64,000 nucleotides of DNA from Actinobacillus succinogenes 130Z (GCF_000017245.1 NC_009655.1:1426001-1490000), one strand, 5' to 3'. Counted from the stretch's first letter, positions 49,420 through 60,157 are shown. The notes: a model not told the origin generated them from the letters alone. Numbers and translations are program-made.

Positions 49420-51351
49420 ATGCCAATTATTACTTTACCCGACGGTTCTCAACGTCAATTCGATAACCCTGTTTCCGTACTGGAAGTCGCCCAATCAATC
49501 GGTAGCGGTCTTGCTAAAGCGACTATCGCCGGTCGCGTTAACGGCGAACGCCGTGATGCGTGCGATATGATCAACGATGACAGCACGCTTGAAATCATCA
49601 CCGCAAAAGACGAAGACGGTTTGGAAATTATTCGTCATTCCTGCGCGCATTTACTCGGCCACGCCATCAAACAATTATTTCCGGATGTGAAAATGGCTAT
49701 CGGCCCCACCATCGAAAACGGTTTCTATTATGACGTGGATTTAGATCGTTCTTTAACGCAGGAAGACCTCGATACGTTAGAAAAACGTATGTCGGAACTG
49801 GCGAAAACGAATTACGACGTGGTAAAACAACGCGTAACTTGGCAAGAAGCCCGCGATACTTTTGAAAAACGCGGCGAACCGTACAAAATGGCGATTTTGG
49901 ATGAAAATATCGCAAAAGACGACCATCCCGCTTTATATCACCACCAAGAATATATCGATATGTGCCGTGGTCCGCATGTGCCGAATATGCGTTTTTGCCA
50001 TCACTTTAAACTGATGAAAGTCGCAGGCGCATACTGGCGCGGCGACAGCAAAAATAAAATGTTACAACGTATCTACGGTACGGCATGGGCGGATAAAAAA
50101 CAATTGAACGGATATTTAACCCGTTTGGAAGAAGCGGCAAAACGCGATCATCGTAAAATCGGTAAAGCGCTCGATTTATATCATATGCAGGAAGAAGCAC
50201 CGGGAATGGTGTTTTGGCACAACGACGGCTGGACCGTTTTCCGCGAACTGGAAACTTTCGTACGTACCAAATTAAAAGAGTACGATTACCAAGAGGTGAA
50301 AGGTCCGTTTATGATGGATCGCGTGCTTTGGGAAAAAACCGGTCACTGGCAAAATTACGGCGATTTAATGTTCACCACGCAATCTGAAAATCGCGAATAT
50401 GCCATTAAACCGATGAATTGTCCGGGACACGTACAAATCTTTAACCAAGGTTTGAAATCTTACCGTGATCTGCCGATTCGTATGGCGGAATTCGGTTCAT
50501 GTCACCGTAACGAGCCGTCAGGTTCATTGCACGGTTTAATGCGGGTACGCGGTTTTACTCAGGATGACGCTCATATTTTCTGTACGGAAGATCAAATCGA
50601 AAGCGAAGTGACCTCATGTATTCGTATGGTGTACGATATTTACGGCACATTCGGCTTCACCGATATTGCCGTGAAACTTTCTACCCGTCCGGAAAAACGT
50701 ATCGGTGCTGATGAAATGTGGGATCGTGCGGAACAAGGTTTGGCAAATGCGTTAAAACATAACGCGCTTGAATATGAAATTCAGGAAGGCGAAGGTGCGT
50801 TCTACGGTCCGAAAATCGAGTTCGCGTTACGCGACTGTTTAGATCGCGAATGGCAATGCGGAACAATCCAATTAGACTTTGCGTTACCGGGTCGCTTAAA
50901 CGCATCTTATGTAGCGGAAGACAATGACCGTCGCACGCCGGTAATGATTCACCGTGCGATTTTGGGGTCAATCGAACGTTTCATCGGTATTATCACCGAA
51001 GAGTACGCCGGTTTCTTCCCGGCATGGCTGGCACCCGTACAAGCAGTGGTGATGAATATTACCGACAGCCAGGCGGAATACGTTCAAAAGGTAGTGAAAC
51101 AACTTTCCGATGCCGGTCTACGTGTGAAAGCGGATCTTCGCAACGAAAAAGTCGGTTTCAAAGTGCGTGAACACACCTTACGCCGCGTGCCTTACATGCT
51201 GGTTTGCGGCGATAAAGAAATCGCCGAAGGCAAAGTGTCGGTGCGTACCCGTCGAGGTACGGATTTAGGCACTTACGACGTGGAAGATTTCATTGAGATT
51301 CTGAAACAACAAGTGCGCGGACGGGAATTGAAATTACTTGGTGAAGGGTAG
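49420..51351 (+). CDS. thrS: Threonyl-tRNA synthetase
   Basis: This is a 643-residue class II synthetase with an N-terminal TGS domain, an editing domain ([10 protein letters not shown] with the HxxxH site, and MCRGPHVP), a catalytic core with zinc ligands in [22 protein letters not shown] and [11 protein letters not shown], and a C-terminal anticodon-binding domain. Length matches E. coli ThrS. It is not followed by infC as in E. coli; a terminator comes directly after it. Confidence 0.98.
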
Positions 51352-51367
51352 TTTGCTAATTCAGAGT

Positions 51368-51399
51368 AAAAGTGCGGTCAATTTTGACCGCACTTTTTT
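51368..51399. terminator. Terminator built from inverted Hin-type uptake signals
   Basis: AAAAGTGCGGTCAA and TTGACCGCACTTTT pair perfectly with a 3-4 base loop and T residues. It ends thrS and the convergent elyC-like gene. Confidence 0.88.
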
Positions 51400-51412
51400 G
51401 TTGCGAAAACGA

Positions 51413-52150
51413 TTAAAATCGTTCTTTCCAATAACCGATCCATTCTTTCAACAGCTGCATATTGGCGTTGAGTGCGCCGGCTTGCGGGATGAAGTGCATG
51501 GCATTGTGTTCGTAACTGACAGGAACAATACCGGGACCGACGCTTGCCGGTAAAACTTCAAATCCTTGTTTTTCAAACAGCATTTTAGCGCGTTGCATAT
51601 GCCATTGATTGGTAATGAGCACAATGCGTTTAATATTTTCCCGTTCCAGAATTTCTTTACTGTATAGGGCGTTTTGTTTGGTATTAGTGGAACGTTCTTC
51701 CAGCCATTTCGGTTGAATGCCGAAGAAAGTGAAAAATTCCTGTCCCATGACCTTGGCTTCGGAATTACCGTTCGGGCTGGCTCCGCTGATTAAAATCGGT
51801 AATTCCGTTTCTTTGTGCAAATAAGCGGCATAACGCATCCGCTCCAATACCAGACCGGGCACCGTGATAGTGTTAAACAGCTCTTTGCTATCTCTTAATC
51901 CGCCGCCTAAAATGACGATTGCCTGCGCATTGCGGTAATCCTCCACAGTTAAACGGTCTTCTTGGGTCAGACTGTTGTTTAATCGTTCCGCAGTGTAGGG
52001 AATACTTGATACATATAGGACAACCGCTCCGAAAAGTGCGGTCAAAAATGCGAGTTTTTTGAATCGGAACAGCCGAAGCAACAAGGCGAACACCAGTAAA
52101 ATAAGCACATCAAAAGGGGGGAGGATGATCGCGGTGATGAGTTTCGTCAT
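51413..52150 (-). CDS. elyC: ElyC-like DUF218 membrane protein
   Basis: The 245-residue protein has two N-terminal membrane helices and a DUF218 domain (AQAIVILGGGLRDS, ERMRYAAYL, NTKQNALYSKEIL, LITNQWHMQRAKMLFEKQG). E. coli ElyC (YcbC) affects peptidoglycan and undecaprenyl-lipid metabolism. I chose ATG 52150 because the hydrophobic segment begins there; ATGs at 52159 or 52237 are alternatives. A Hin signal lies at about 52035. The gene diverges from the surface glycan cluster. Confidence 0.85.
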   Translation of the reverse strand: MTKLITAIILPPFDVLILLVFALLLRLFRFKKLAFLTALFGAVVLYVSSIPYTAERLNNSLTQEDRLTVEDYRNAQAIVILGGGLRDSKELFNTITVPGLVLERMRYAAYLHKETELPILISGASPNGNSEAKVMGQEFFTFFGIQPKWLEERSTNTKQNALYSKEILERENIKRIVLITNQWHMQRAKMLFEKQGFEVLPASVGPGIVPVSYEHNAMHFIPQAGALNANMQLLKEWIGYWKERF

Positions 52151-52282
52151 ATCAATCATAATAATGCCTTGGTTGAGTTCTTTGCCGGTATTATTCCGTA
52201 AAAACGGGACGAACTCAATCACTAAAATACTGTCCAACAGGCAGTCGAGGTGATAAAATACGCCAATTTTTAAAGGAAGTTT

Positions 52283-53251
52283 ATGAATCCGATTCTTGTT
52301 GAATTAAAGCAAAAATTACAGAAAATTGAAGAACTTATCATTGATAAAAATGATGTAGTTTACTTTGATTATCCGCTTCATCTGAATGTGGGGGATTTGC
52401 TGATTTACGCCGGTACCGAGCAGTTTTTCCGCGATTACCGAATTAATGTTACCTTAAGACGTTCGTTACAGGCCTTTGATATCCAGGAAGCGAAAAAGTA
52501 TATTCGTCCGAATACGACGATTTTATGCCACGGCGGTGGCAATTTCGGGGATCTTTATCCTTTAATCCAAAAAATGCGTGAAGAGATTGTGACGGAATTT
52601 CCGCACAATCGTGTGATTTTATTGCCTCAGACCGCGCATTTTTCTTGTCGGCAGGAAATGCAAAAGTCTTCCGCACTGTTTTCTCGCCATCAGGATTTAC
52701 ACTTGTTTGCGCGCGACAACAAAACGTTTGAATTATTCGGCGAATATTTTTCTGATAAGGCTTATTTATCGCCGGATATGGCGCATCAGCTGTATGGGTC
52801 GCTGCCGAATAAATCTTTATCGATACATCCGCACCGGACACTTTATTTTTTACGCAAAGATATTGAAAAAAGCCATATTGAATCGGAAATTCAGGCGACA
52901 TTGCCGAATTTGGATGACGTAAAAGATTGGGAAGATATTTTGTTGCCGGGCGATCTGAAATTTGAACTGTGGTGCAGTCGTTTTTCCAAATTAGCGAATC
53001 GCTTTAATCTGACATTTGTGAAAAATAACATTAATCGGCTTTGGTATCGACACGCATTAAACGTGATTACACGCTGCCAGGATATTTTCCTGAGCTACGA
53101 TGAAGTGATTACCAGTCGTTTGCACGGGCATATTTTTTCTTGCCTGTTGGGATTGCCGAATCGGGTTTGTGATAATTCTTACGGGAAAAATACCGGTTAT
53201 TACAACCAATGGACGAAAAATATCGAGTACGCTCAACTCTATGAAAAGTAA
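52283..53251 (+). CDS. Polysaccharide pyruvyl transferase-family protein
   Basis: The 322-residue protein has the pyruvyl-transferase GT-B-like fold. It shows FDYPLHLNVGDLLIYAG, CHGGGNFGDLYP, and the late EVITSRLHGHIFSCLLGLP motif that binds phosphoenolpyruvate or substrate. It may add a ketal pyruvate to surface sugars or act as a related glycosyltransferase. AAGGAAG lies before the ATG. It begins a six-gene cluster, and its end overlaps the flippase start by 11 bp. Confidence 0.88.
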   Translation: MNPILVELKQKLQKIEELIIDKNDVVYFDYPLHLNVGDLLIYAGTEQFFRDYRINVTLRRSLQAFDIQEAKKYIRPNTTILCHGGGNFGDLYPLIQKMREEIVTEFPHNRVILLPQTAHFSCRQEMQKSSALFSRHQDLHLFARDNKTFELFGEYFSDKAYLSPDMAHQLYGSLPNKSLSIHPHRTLYFLRKDIEKSHIESEIQATLPNLDDVKDWEDILLPGDLKFELWCSRFSKLANRFNLTFVKNNINRLWYRHALNVITRCQDIFLSYDEVITSRLHGHIFSCLLGLPNRVCDNSYGKNTGYYNQWTKNIEYAQLYEK

Positions 53252-54437
53252 CCGTCATTTTATTACGCTGATTGGTGTGACAATTCTGAGTATGGGGCTC
53301 ACAATGGTGAGCTCTTTTGTGTTGGCGCACATGCTGTCCGTGGACGATCGCGGTCTGTATCAACTATTTATGACCACAATTTCTTATGTCGTCACTATCG
53401 CGACGGGCGGGTCGGGATTTGCTTTAGCATTATCCATGCGCAACAAACGTTATCTTAACTGGCGTCGGTACTTTACGGCATTTATCGCCGCAGCCGTTAT
53501 GGTAGCGTTAATTACGACGGCATTGTTCGATTTCATCCGATTTGAATTTTTATTCGTATGTAATGTAATTTTAACTGCCATTCTAACTATTACTTTAGAG
53601 AAAAGTAAGATTGATCCGCGACTCAAAATTTACCGTATACTGACCTTACAGCAGCCCGTATTGCTGGTAGCGGTTTATGGGGTAACTTATCTATTGTTAG
53701 GCGAACAACCGTTGAAGACCGCCATTGAACTCTTGACTTTATTCAGTTTTATTCAGGCGGCGGCTTGTCTTTTTTATCTTTTTCGGATCGAAAAATCTTT
53801 TCTTAAAACAGAAAATCTGTCGGAAATTGACCGCACTTTTTTCTTGAAAACTTGGTTTAAACAGAATTTATATCAGATTTTCGGCGCCACGACGTCCAGT
53901 ATCGATAAATATTTAATCGCCCTTTGGCTCGGGCATTATTATTTGGGATTGTATACCGTCTGTCTTGCTTTTGACGCATTACTGACCAAATTTATTAATA
54001 TGTTGACGGATTATTATTATTCCGGGTTATTGAACAATTTAAACCGAATTAAATCCGTGCTGGCGGTGATTGCTTTAATAAGTGCAGGGGCTGTTATTTT
54101 AACGCCGTTACTGGCAGAACCTATTATACGGTTTTTCTTCAGTGCGAAATATGTAGCAGTAGCACCGATATTAATTTGGTTTATTCTGAATTCAATTATT
54201 GCGGGCCTGTCTTGGTTGTTGTCGCAAAATATGCTTATTCAAGGAAAACAAGTGCTTTTGTTTACCCGACAAATTATTTCTCTCGCCGTATTCGTCGGTT
54301 TATTTTATGCCTTAAAAGATTATCAACTTTATGGCGTGGCCTATGCTTTCATCGGCGGCAGTTTGACCAGATTGGTCATTTCAATTGCGTATTATTTTAA
54401 ATACCCGGTTAAGCCGATAATGTTGGAAAATAAATAA
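53241..54437 (+). CDS. Wzx-type polysaccharide flippase
   Basis: The 398-residue membrane protein has about twelve helices of the MOP/Wzx superfamily. Typical segments are [28 protein letters not shown] at the N-terminus (helix 1-2) and [16 protein letters not shown] late in the protein. It would flip a lipid-linked oligosaccharide across the inner membrane. I chose ATG 53241, overlapping the upstream gene; 24 more codons are open but lie fully inside it. A Hin signal lies near 53829. Confidence 0.85.
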   Translation: MKSNRHFITLIGVTILSMGLTMVSSFVLAHMLSVDDRGLYQLFMTTISYVVTIATGGSGFALALSMRNKRYLNWRRYFTAFIAAAVMVALITTALFDFIRFEFLFVCNVILTAILTITLEKSKIDPRLKIYRILTLQQPVLLVAVYGVTYLLLGEQPLKTAIELLTLFSFIQAAACLFYLFRIEKSFLKTENLSEIDRTFFLKTWFKQNLYQIFGATTSSIDKYLIALWLGHYYLGLYTVCLAFDALLTKFINMLTDYYYSGLLNNLNRIKSVLAVIALISAGAVILTPLLAEPIIRFFFSAKYVAVAPILIWFILNSIIAGLSWLLSQNMLIQGKQVLLFTRQIISLAVFVGLFYALKDYQLYGVAYAFIGGSLTRLVISIAYYFKYPVKPIMLENK

Positions 54438-54438
54438 T

Positions 54439-55212
54439 ATGAAAAAATACTTAATTTCTCTTGAAAAGGATGTGCAACGCCGGAAACTGTTTTTTTCTCA
54501 GCCCGACACATCCGATTTTGAGGTTTTTAATGCGATTAACACGATGGAATTGTCGCAGGCGGAATTAGAAAAAAACTTTGATTTCGCCGCATTTAAAAAA
54601 GCTTATCGCCGTGATGTAACGAAAGGTGAGATCGGTTGTACCTTAAGTCATTTGAACGTGTATAAAAAAGTGACGGAAGATGAAACGATCGAAGAAGAGG
54701 ACTACGTGTTAATCTGTGAAGACGATGCACTTTTCGCCGAAAAATTTAACGAAAATCTGACCGCACTTTTACGGCAAAATCTGACCGCCGATATTATTTT
54801 GGCGGGGCAATCCAAAATCCCAAGTTTTGACGACAAAGAATTAGCCGTCAATTATCCGACCACCTTCAAGTGTTTACAAAAATCCGTAGGCGGCACTCCA
54901 TATCGTTATGCTTATCCGTATCAAAATTATTTCGCCGGTACGGTTGCCTATCTGATTAAGAAATCCGCCTGTCGCCGTTTTGGACAGGAAGTCGAACGAT
55001 TACATTTAGCTCATTGGTTGGCGGACGATTTTATTTTATTCGGCAAATCATTCGGTTTGGATATTTTGGTGGTGCGCCCGCTAATGGCGATTGAAAACCC
55101 GAATTTAACCAGTAATCTGGAAGCGTTACGCGGTTCGTTAAATAATAATATGGTGAAAAAACTGATAAAATTTCCGTTGAAAAAATTATTGGCGATTAAG
55201 AGAAATCTGTGA
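54439..55212 (+). CDS. Glycosyltransferase family 25 (LOS biosynthesis)
   Basis: The 257-residue protein is of the Lic2A/LgtB/LpsA (GT25) family. [17 protein letters not shown] near the start, [15 protein letters not shown] and the DxD-like [15 protein letters not shown] are conserved. Such enzymes add galactose or glucose to lipooligosaccharide in Haemophilus and Neisseria. It starts 1 bp after the flippase gene. A Hin signal lies at about 54760. Confidence 0.9.
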   Translation: MKKYLISLEKDVQRRKLFFSQPDTSDFEVFNAINTMELSQAELEKNFDFAAFKKAYRRDVTKGEIGCTLSHLNVYKKVTEDETIEEEDYVLICEDDALFAEKFNENLTALLRQNLTADIILAGQSKIPSFDDKELAVNYPTTFKCLQKSVGGTPYRYAYPYQNYFAGTVAYLIKKSACRRFGQEVERLHLAHWLADDFILFGKSFGLDILVVRPLMAIENPNLTSNLEALRGSLNNNMVKKLIKFPLKKLLAIKRNL

Positions 55213-56399
55213 TGTCTGCATTGATTAATTTATTTTATCTTTATGACCCCTGGCTTTTTCATGTGTTGCGCATGAGTCTGTTCATCGGTTTTTTATCTTT
55301 GTTGTGGCTAGGCTATAAATGGTACAGAAAAGAGATTAAGCGAATTCTTATTCCCGTAGATAGCCTGTTAGTGTGCACGGCGTTGATCGGCATATCGGTG
55401 GTTCCGATTTTAATTAACGGCACTTCGGAATTCGGTGTGATCAGCATGTATATAAAATCGCTGGTGATTTTTATTTTCGGGATTGTGATTTATAACCTAT
55501 TTTATTGTCATCAAAGCGGTAAGCGGCAATTTATTCGTGATGTCAATGTGGGGATCGGCGTGCAGTCCGCTTTAGGTGCTCTGGCTTTGGCGGGAATTCC
55601 GTTATTTGTCACTATTGCGCTGGGTACGAATTCGGATATGGGCGGTCAGTTGTCGCGTTTTATCGGTTCGGAACAGGAATATCGTTTGTATAATTTCACC
55701 TCTTCCGCCTTTTTTCCGCTCAGCGCTTTTTATCTGATGCTGTTGCATTTTTTATTAGCATACGGCGAAAAAAAAGAAAATTTGAATACCGTTTATCTGT
55801 TTTTAATTTTAGCGATCGGGTTGATTTCGGGCAGAACCTTTTTCATCTTTTCCGTAGTCAGTCTGGCGATTTATTTTAGATTGCGTTATATCCCCGCAAT
55901 CGCGGCATTTGCTGTCGTCGTGCTGTTTTTGGCTTATCGGTATCCGGCCCATCCTTATGTGGCGCATGCTTTGGAGCCTCTGATTAATTTGATTTACGGC
56001 GGAGCCGAAGCAAGTATCAGTTCGTCTACGGACACTTTAATCGATAAACATTTGTTTACGCCTGAAATTAAACAACTGATTATGGGGGACGGTAGATATT
56101 ATGTGGTCGGACGGACTTCGCGCAGTTATTACGGCGGTTCCGATTCGGGCTTTATCCGCCAGGCATTGTATGGCGGTGTAGGCTATATTTTGGCGTGTTT
56201 TTTATTTACCGCTTATTTTGTGAAACGAGTTGCCGATAATTGGTTTAACGGAAGCTGGAAATTTATTTTATCCGCTTTATTGCTGTTAAGCGTATTAAAT
56301 ATTAAAGCGGATACTTATGCTTACCCGGGTATCATGATGACGTTTTTAATGTTTGTTTCTTTATTCGGCGATAAAGGCAGAATTATAGAGAGAAGCTGA
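55212..56399 (+). CDS. Wzy-like polysaccharide polymerase
   Basis: The 395-residue protein has about ten to eleven hydrophobic helices and a large loop near residues 265-320 (TPEIKQLIMGDGRYYVVG), the usual pattern of O-antigen or capsule polymerases and ligases. Sequence conservation in this class is low, so the call rests on topology and context. The ATG at 55212 overlaps the upstream stop (GTGATG); a GTG one codon earlier is possible. It is coupled to the GT2 gene by a one-base overlap. Confidence 0.75.
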   Translation: MSALINLFYLYDPWLFHVLRMSLFIGFLSLLWLGYKWYRKEIKRILIPVDSLLVCTALIGISVVPILINGTSEFGVISMYIKSLVIFIFGIVIYNLFYCHQSGKRQFIRDVNVGIGVQSALGALALAGIPLFVTIALGTNSDMGGQLSRFIGSEQEYRLYNFTSSAFFPLSAFYLMLLHFLLAYGEKKENLNTVYLFLILAIGLISGRTFFIFSVVSLAIYFRLRYIPAIAAFAVVVLFLAYRYPAHPYVAHALEPLINLIYGGAEASISSSTDTLIDKHLFTPEIKQLIMGDGRYYVVGRTSRSYYGGSDSGFIRQALYGGVGYILACFLFTAYFVKRVADNWFNGSWKFILSALLLLSVLNIKADTYAYPGIMMTFLMFVSLFGDKGRIIERS

Positions 56400-57280
56400 T
56401 GTTTAGTATTATTGTGCCGTCTTATAACCGAAATTCGGAAGTGAACGCCTTATTGGCGAGTTTGGAAAATCAGACGGTAAAAAATTTTGAAGTGATCGTG
56501 GTGGACGACTGTTCGCCAAACGCGATAAAAATTGACCGCACTTTTACTTTTCCGGTGAAGTTAGTCCGTAATGAATGCAATGCCGGTCCGGCAAAAAGCC
56601 GTAATGTAGGGGCGGAGCACGCACAACACGACTGGCTGCTATTTCTGGATGACGACGATCGGTTTGATGATCGGAAATGCGAAATTTTAGCCGAACGTAT
56701 CGCTGAAAATCCAATGGCGAACTTTGTTTATCATCCGGCAAAATGCGAAATGGTTAATGAAGGTTTCAGTTATGTTACTAAACCGTTTCCTCCCCATGCG
56801 TTAACTTTGGAAAATATGCTGTTAGCCAATAAAATCGGCGGAATGCCGATGATGGGTATCAAGAAAACGTTGTTTTTCCAGTTAGGCGGATTATCCACGA
56901 ACTTGAAATCTTTGGAAGATTATGATTTTGTGCTGAAATTAGTATCTTGCGCCGATTTAAATGCGTTGTATGTAGATGAACCGTTGAGTTTATGCGCGTT
57001 TCATACCAAACGTTCCAGTGTATCCACCAATACGGAAAATACGGAAAACGCCATTGAAGCCATCCGTCGCCAATATGTGAAAACGCCGCAACAGTCGCAT
57101 AATTTTAAGCTGAATTCATTGTATATGCTGGCATACCCGAACGCGATGAATTTATCCCGCAAGGCGGCAGGTTATTATTTTGCTATGTTCAAACTAAGTT
57201 ACAGCTTAAAACATCTCATTATTGCCGCCGTGACATTTATTTCGCCGAAACTGGCGATCAACCTAAAAAGATTTGTATAA
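56399..57280 (+). CDS. Glycosyltransferase family 2
   Basis: This is a 293-residue GT-A enzyme. It shows FSIIVPSYNRNSEVNALLASL at the N-terminus, the nucleotide-sugar binding Asp pair in VVDDCSP, and the DxD motif in LLFLDDDDRFDDRKC. No membrane helices are certain; a hydrophobic C-terminal part may associate with the membrane. Donor and acceptor cannot be read. A Hin signal lies near 56534. The gene is coupled to the polymerase gene by a one-base overlap. Confidence 0.92.
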   Translation: MFSIIVPSYNRNSEVNALLASLENQTVKNFEVIVVDDCSPNAIKIDRTFTFPVKLVRNECNAGPAKSRNVGAEHAQHDWLLFLDDDDRFDDRKCEILAERIAENPMANFVYHPAKCEMVNEGFSYVTKPFPPHALTLENMLLANKIGGMPMMGIKKTLFFQLGGLSTNLKSLEDYDFVLKLVSCADLNALYVDEPLSLCAFHTKRSSVSTNTENTENAIEAIRRQYVKTPQQSHNFKLNSLYMLAYPNAMNLSRKAAGYYFAMFKLSYSLKHLIIAAVTFISPKLAINLKRFV

Positions 57281-57282
57281 AG

Positions 57283-58092
57283 ATGAAATTTTCTGTTTTG
57301 ATGTCCTTATACATTAAGGAAAAACCCGAATATTTACGTGCCAGCTTGCAAAGCCTGGCGGATCAAACTCTGCAGGCTGACGAGGTTGTCTTGGTATTAG
57401 ACGGTCCGATTACGCCCGAATTGGAACGCATACTAAACGAATTTCAAGCGAAATTACCGTTAAGAACCGTGCCGTTAACACAGAATGTTGGTCTAGGTAA
57501 AGCGTTAAACGAAGGTATTAAAGCGGCGCGTAACGAATGGTTGTTCCGCATGGATACGGACGATATTTGCAAGCCTGAACGTTTCGCCAGACAAGCGGCA
57601 TATATCGAACAGCATCCCGATGTCGTGATGTTTAGTACGCAAATAGCCGAGTTCGATGAAGATCCTAACGTTATCATCGCGGAACGTCATGTACCGACGG
57701 AATATGCCGATATTGTAAAATTCAACCGAATGCGTTCACCGTTCAATCATATGACGGTTGCTTATAAAAAATCCTTACTGGAAGAAGTAGGCGGTTATCA
57801 GCATCATATGTTTCTGGAAGATTACAATTTATGGAATCGCATTATCGCTACCGGACATAAAGTGGGGAATCTGCCTGAGGTGCTGTTATTGGCACGTACG
57901 GCGGGTAATGCCATGTTCAGCCGCCGTCGCGGTTGGGTTTACGCTAAAAGCGAATGGAAATTATATCGTTTGAAGCGAAAGCTAAAAATTCAAGGTGCCG
58001 TCAGTGGTTTTATGACATTCCTTGCCCGAACTTTACCGCGTCTAATGCCGGTTTCCGTTATCAAAGTGTTATATAAATTAATGAGAAAATAA
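57283..58092 (+). CDS. Glycosyltransferase family 2 (AmsE-like)
   Basis: The 269-residue GT-A enzyme begins MKFSVLMSLYIKEKPEYL, has VVLVLDGPITPELE and the DxD motif in WLFRMDTDDICKPERF, typical of AmsE/LgtD-like transferases. It starts 2 bp after the other GT2 gene and 2 bp before mltB, with no terminator in between, so the glycan cluster and mltB may share a transcript. Confidence 0.92.
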   Translation: MKFSVLMSLYIKEKPEYLRASLQSLADQTLQADEVVLVLDGPITPELERILNEFQAKLPLRTVPLTQNVGLGKALNEGIKAARNEWLFRMDTDDICKPERFARQAAYIEQHPDVVMFSTQIAEFDEDPNVIIAERHVPTEYADIVKFNRMRSPFNHMTVAYKKSLLEEVGGYQHHMFLEDYNLWNRIIATGHKVGNLPEVLLLARTAGNAMFSRRRGWVYAKSEWKLYRLKRKLKIQGAVSGFMTFLARTLPRLMPVSVIKVLYKLMRK

Positions 58093-58094
58093 AC

Positions 58095-59225
58095 ATGAAA
58101 ACATTGTTAAAACTGACCGCACTTTCAACCGGTCTGCTTCTTGCTAGTTGCTCTTCCGAATCGTCACACTCCAAAACCGTCAATACGCCGAATACTCCCC
58201 GTATCATTCAGGCGGATTTATCGCCGTTAAGCATTGACGCAACCTATAATGCGCCGCGTACGCTTGATAATTTTAACGATTATGTGATTTTCCTAAAGCG
58301 AAAAGCGGCGGGGCAGGGGGTGTCAAAAACAATTTTGAACCAACAGAACTATATTCGTTATATTGATACCGCCGTGCGTTTAGATCAAAAACAGGCGGGA
58401 CTGGCGGAACGCCGTAAAAATCAGCCGCCTTTGCCGCCAAATCCGAACGGTGTAACCAACTATATTGCAAAGCATTTAACCCAAGCCAAAGTGGATAAAG
58501 CGGAAGAAAATTATTGGGATGTCCGTGCCCCGTTACAAAAAGCCAGTCGCCAATACGATGTACCGCAGGAATATTTATTGGCATTATGGGGCATGGAAAG
58601 CAGCTTCGGTTATTACCAGGGCGATTATGATGTGCTTTCCGTATTAGCAACTTTAGCCTTTGACGGACGCCGTGAAAACCTGTTCGGTAAAGAATTTATC
58701 AATGCGCTGAAAATGCTGGAGGCCGGTCATCTGAATCGTGCGCAAATGCTGGGATCTTGGGCCGGTGCCATGGGGCAAACCCAATTTATGCCGAGTTCAT
58801 ACTTAAATTATGCCGCAGACGGCGACGGAGACGGTATAAAAGATATTTGGACCAATGAATATGATGTGTTTGCCTCTATTGCTAATTATCTCCACAGTGT
58901 GGGATGGGACAGCGATTTGCCGTGGGGCGTTGAAGTTACCTTAACTCAACCGTTGAATTTATCCCTTGCCGGTACGGAAAAAGACAAAGCCCGTTCATTA
59001 AGTCAATGGCAAAGTATGGGCGTGAATATCAAAGGATTCCATGCGACGCGCGCCAATGCGTTAGCTTCGACGGATTTATGGTTGATACGCCCGGATAAAG
59101 AAGTCGGCCGAGCCTTCTTAGTGACGAATAATTTTCGTACGATTTTAGACTGGAACCGTTCCAGTTACTATGCTTTGAGCGTCGGTATGTTCGCCGATCG
59201 TATTAAAGCGGCAACAGGCTTGTAA
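58095..59225 (+). CDS. mltB: Membrane-bound lytic murein transglycosylase B
   Basis: The 376-residue lipoprotein has a lipobox LLLASC (Cys19) and a GH103 lytic transglycosylase domain. The catalytic Glu is in LALWGMESSFGYYQG, and GSWAGAMGQTQFMPSSYLNYA and DGDGDGIKDIW follow as in E. coli MltB. It cleaves peptidoglycan glycan strands from the outer membrane. A Hin signal lies in the signal-peptide codons. It is 2 bp from the glycosyltransferase gene. Confidence 0.95.
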   Translation: MKTLLKLTALSTGLLLASCSSESSHSKTVNTPNTPRIIQADLSPLSIDATYNAPRTLDNFNDYVIFLKRKAAGQGVSKTILNQQNYIRYIDTAVRLDQKQAGLAERRKNQPPLPPNPNGVTNYIAKHLTQAKVDKAEENYWDVRAPLQKASRQYDVPQEYLLALWGMESSFGYYQGDYDVLSVLATLAFDGRRENLFGKEFINALKMLEAGHLNRAQMLGSWAGAMGQTQFMPSSYLNYAADGDGDGIKDIWTNEYDVFASIANYLHSVGWDSDLPWGVEVTLTQPLNLSLAGTEKDKARSLSQWQSMGVNIKGFHATRANALASTDLWLIRPDKEVGRAFLVTNNFRTILDWNRSSYYALSVGMFADRIKAATGL

Positions 59226-59308
59226 TTTAATTCGGAGTTCAGGTATTATGCTTGAGCTCTTTTTATTTTTATCAAACGATATTCAACACAACCCATAAGG
59301 ATGCCATT

Positions 59309-60091
59309 ATGAAAAAATCCGTTTTAACCGCTTTTTTGACCGCACTTGTCGCGGGTTCTGCGCAAGCGGAAAGTTCTGCGCCGGATACCTTAAATAAAAT
59401 CCTTGAACGTAAGGAAATTAAAGTGTGTTCACCGGGGGATTACAAACCGTTTAGTTTTGACAATAACGGTAAATTTGAGGGGATTGATAACGATCTGATT
59501 GACAAATTGGCAGAAAGTTTAGATGCGAAAGTGACTATTGTGAAAACCACCTGGAAGACCTTAATGGACGATTTTACCGCGGGAAAATGCGACATCGGTG
59601 TCGGTGGGATTTCTATTACTTTGGCGCGTCAGCAAAAGGCGCTGTTCTCCGAACCGTATTTTACCAACGGCAAAACGCCGTTAGTTCGTTGTGAAGACGT
59701 GGATAAATATCAAACCGTAGAACAGATTAATCGCCCGGAAGTAAAAATAGTGGCGAATCCGGGCGGCAGCAACGAAAATTATGCGCGTACGGTGTTGACT
59801 AAAGCCAATTTAACCATGAATCCTGAAAATCTGACGATTTTCCAACAAATTATTGATAAAAAAGCCGATGTATTTGTGACGGAAGCGGCGGAAGCTATTG
59901 TGAAATCTTATGAACACAAAGGCGTATTATGCGGAGTGAATCCGGATAAACCGCTGAAACCGGCGCAAAACGGTTGGATTATACCGAACGGCGATTTCCG
60001 TTTTAAAGAATACGTAGATCAATTCTTTCACTTGGAACGCCAATCCGGCGAATTAGATACGATTATCAATAAATGGCTGCCGCGTGACTAA
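59309..60091 (+). CDS. Periplasmic solute-binding protein, PheC-like
   Basis: The 260-residue protein has a signal peptide (MKKSVLTAFLTALVAGSAQA) and a type II periplasmic-binding fold. WKTLMDDFTAGKCDIGVGGISITLARQQKA and VANPGGSNENYA closely resemble periplasmic cyclohexadienyl dehydratase PheC of Pseudomonas, as well as amino acid-binding proteins. No permease or ATPase gene is adjacent, which favours an enzyme or an orphan receptor. I chose ATG 59309 with AAGGATG upstream; 19 more codons are open before it. Confidence 0.85.
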   Translation: MKKSVLTAFLTALVAGSAQAESSAPDTLNKILERKEIKVCSPGDYKPFSFDNNGKFEGIDNDLIDKLAESLDAKVTIVKTTWKTLMDDFTAGKCDIGVGGISITLARQQKALFSEPYFTNGKTPLVRCEDVDKYQTVEQINRPEVKIVANPGGSNENYARTVLTKANLTMNPENLTIFQQIIDKKADVFVTEAAEAIVKSYEHKGVLCGVNPDKPLKPAQNGWIIPNGDFRFKEYVDQFFHLERQSGELDTIINKWLPRD

Positions 60092-60125
60092 TTCGCATAT
60101 AGATTAATCGAGTTCGGTTGATTAT

Positions 60126-60157
60126 AAAAATCCTCGGCTTAAAACCGAGGATTTTTT
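60126..60157 (+). terminator. Rho-independent terminator
   Basis: AAAAATCCTCGG and CCGAGGATTTTTT form a perfect stem with a short loop and T run, 34 bp after the solute-binding protein gene. Confidence 0.88.
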
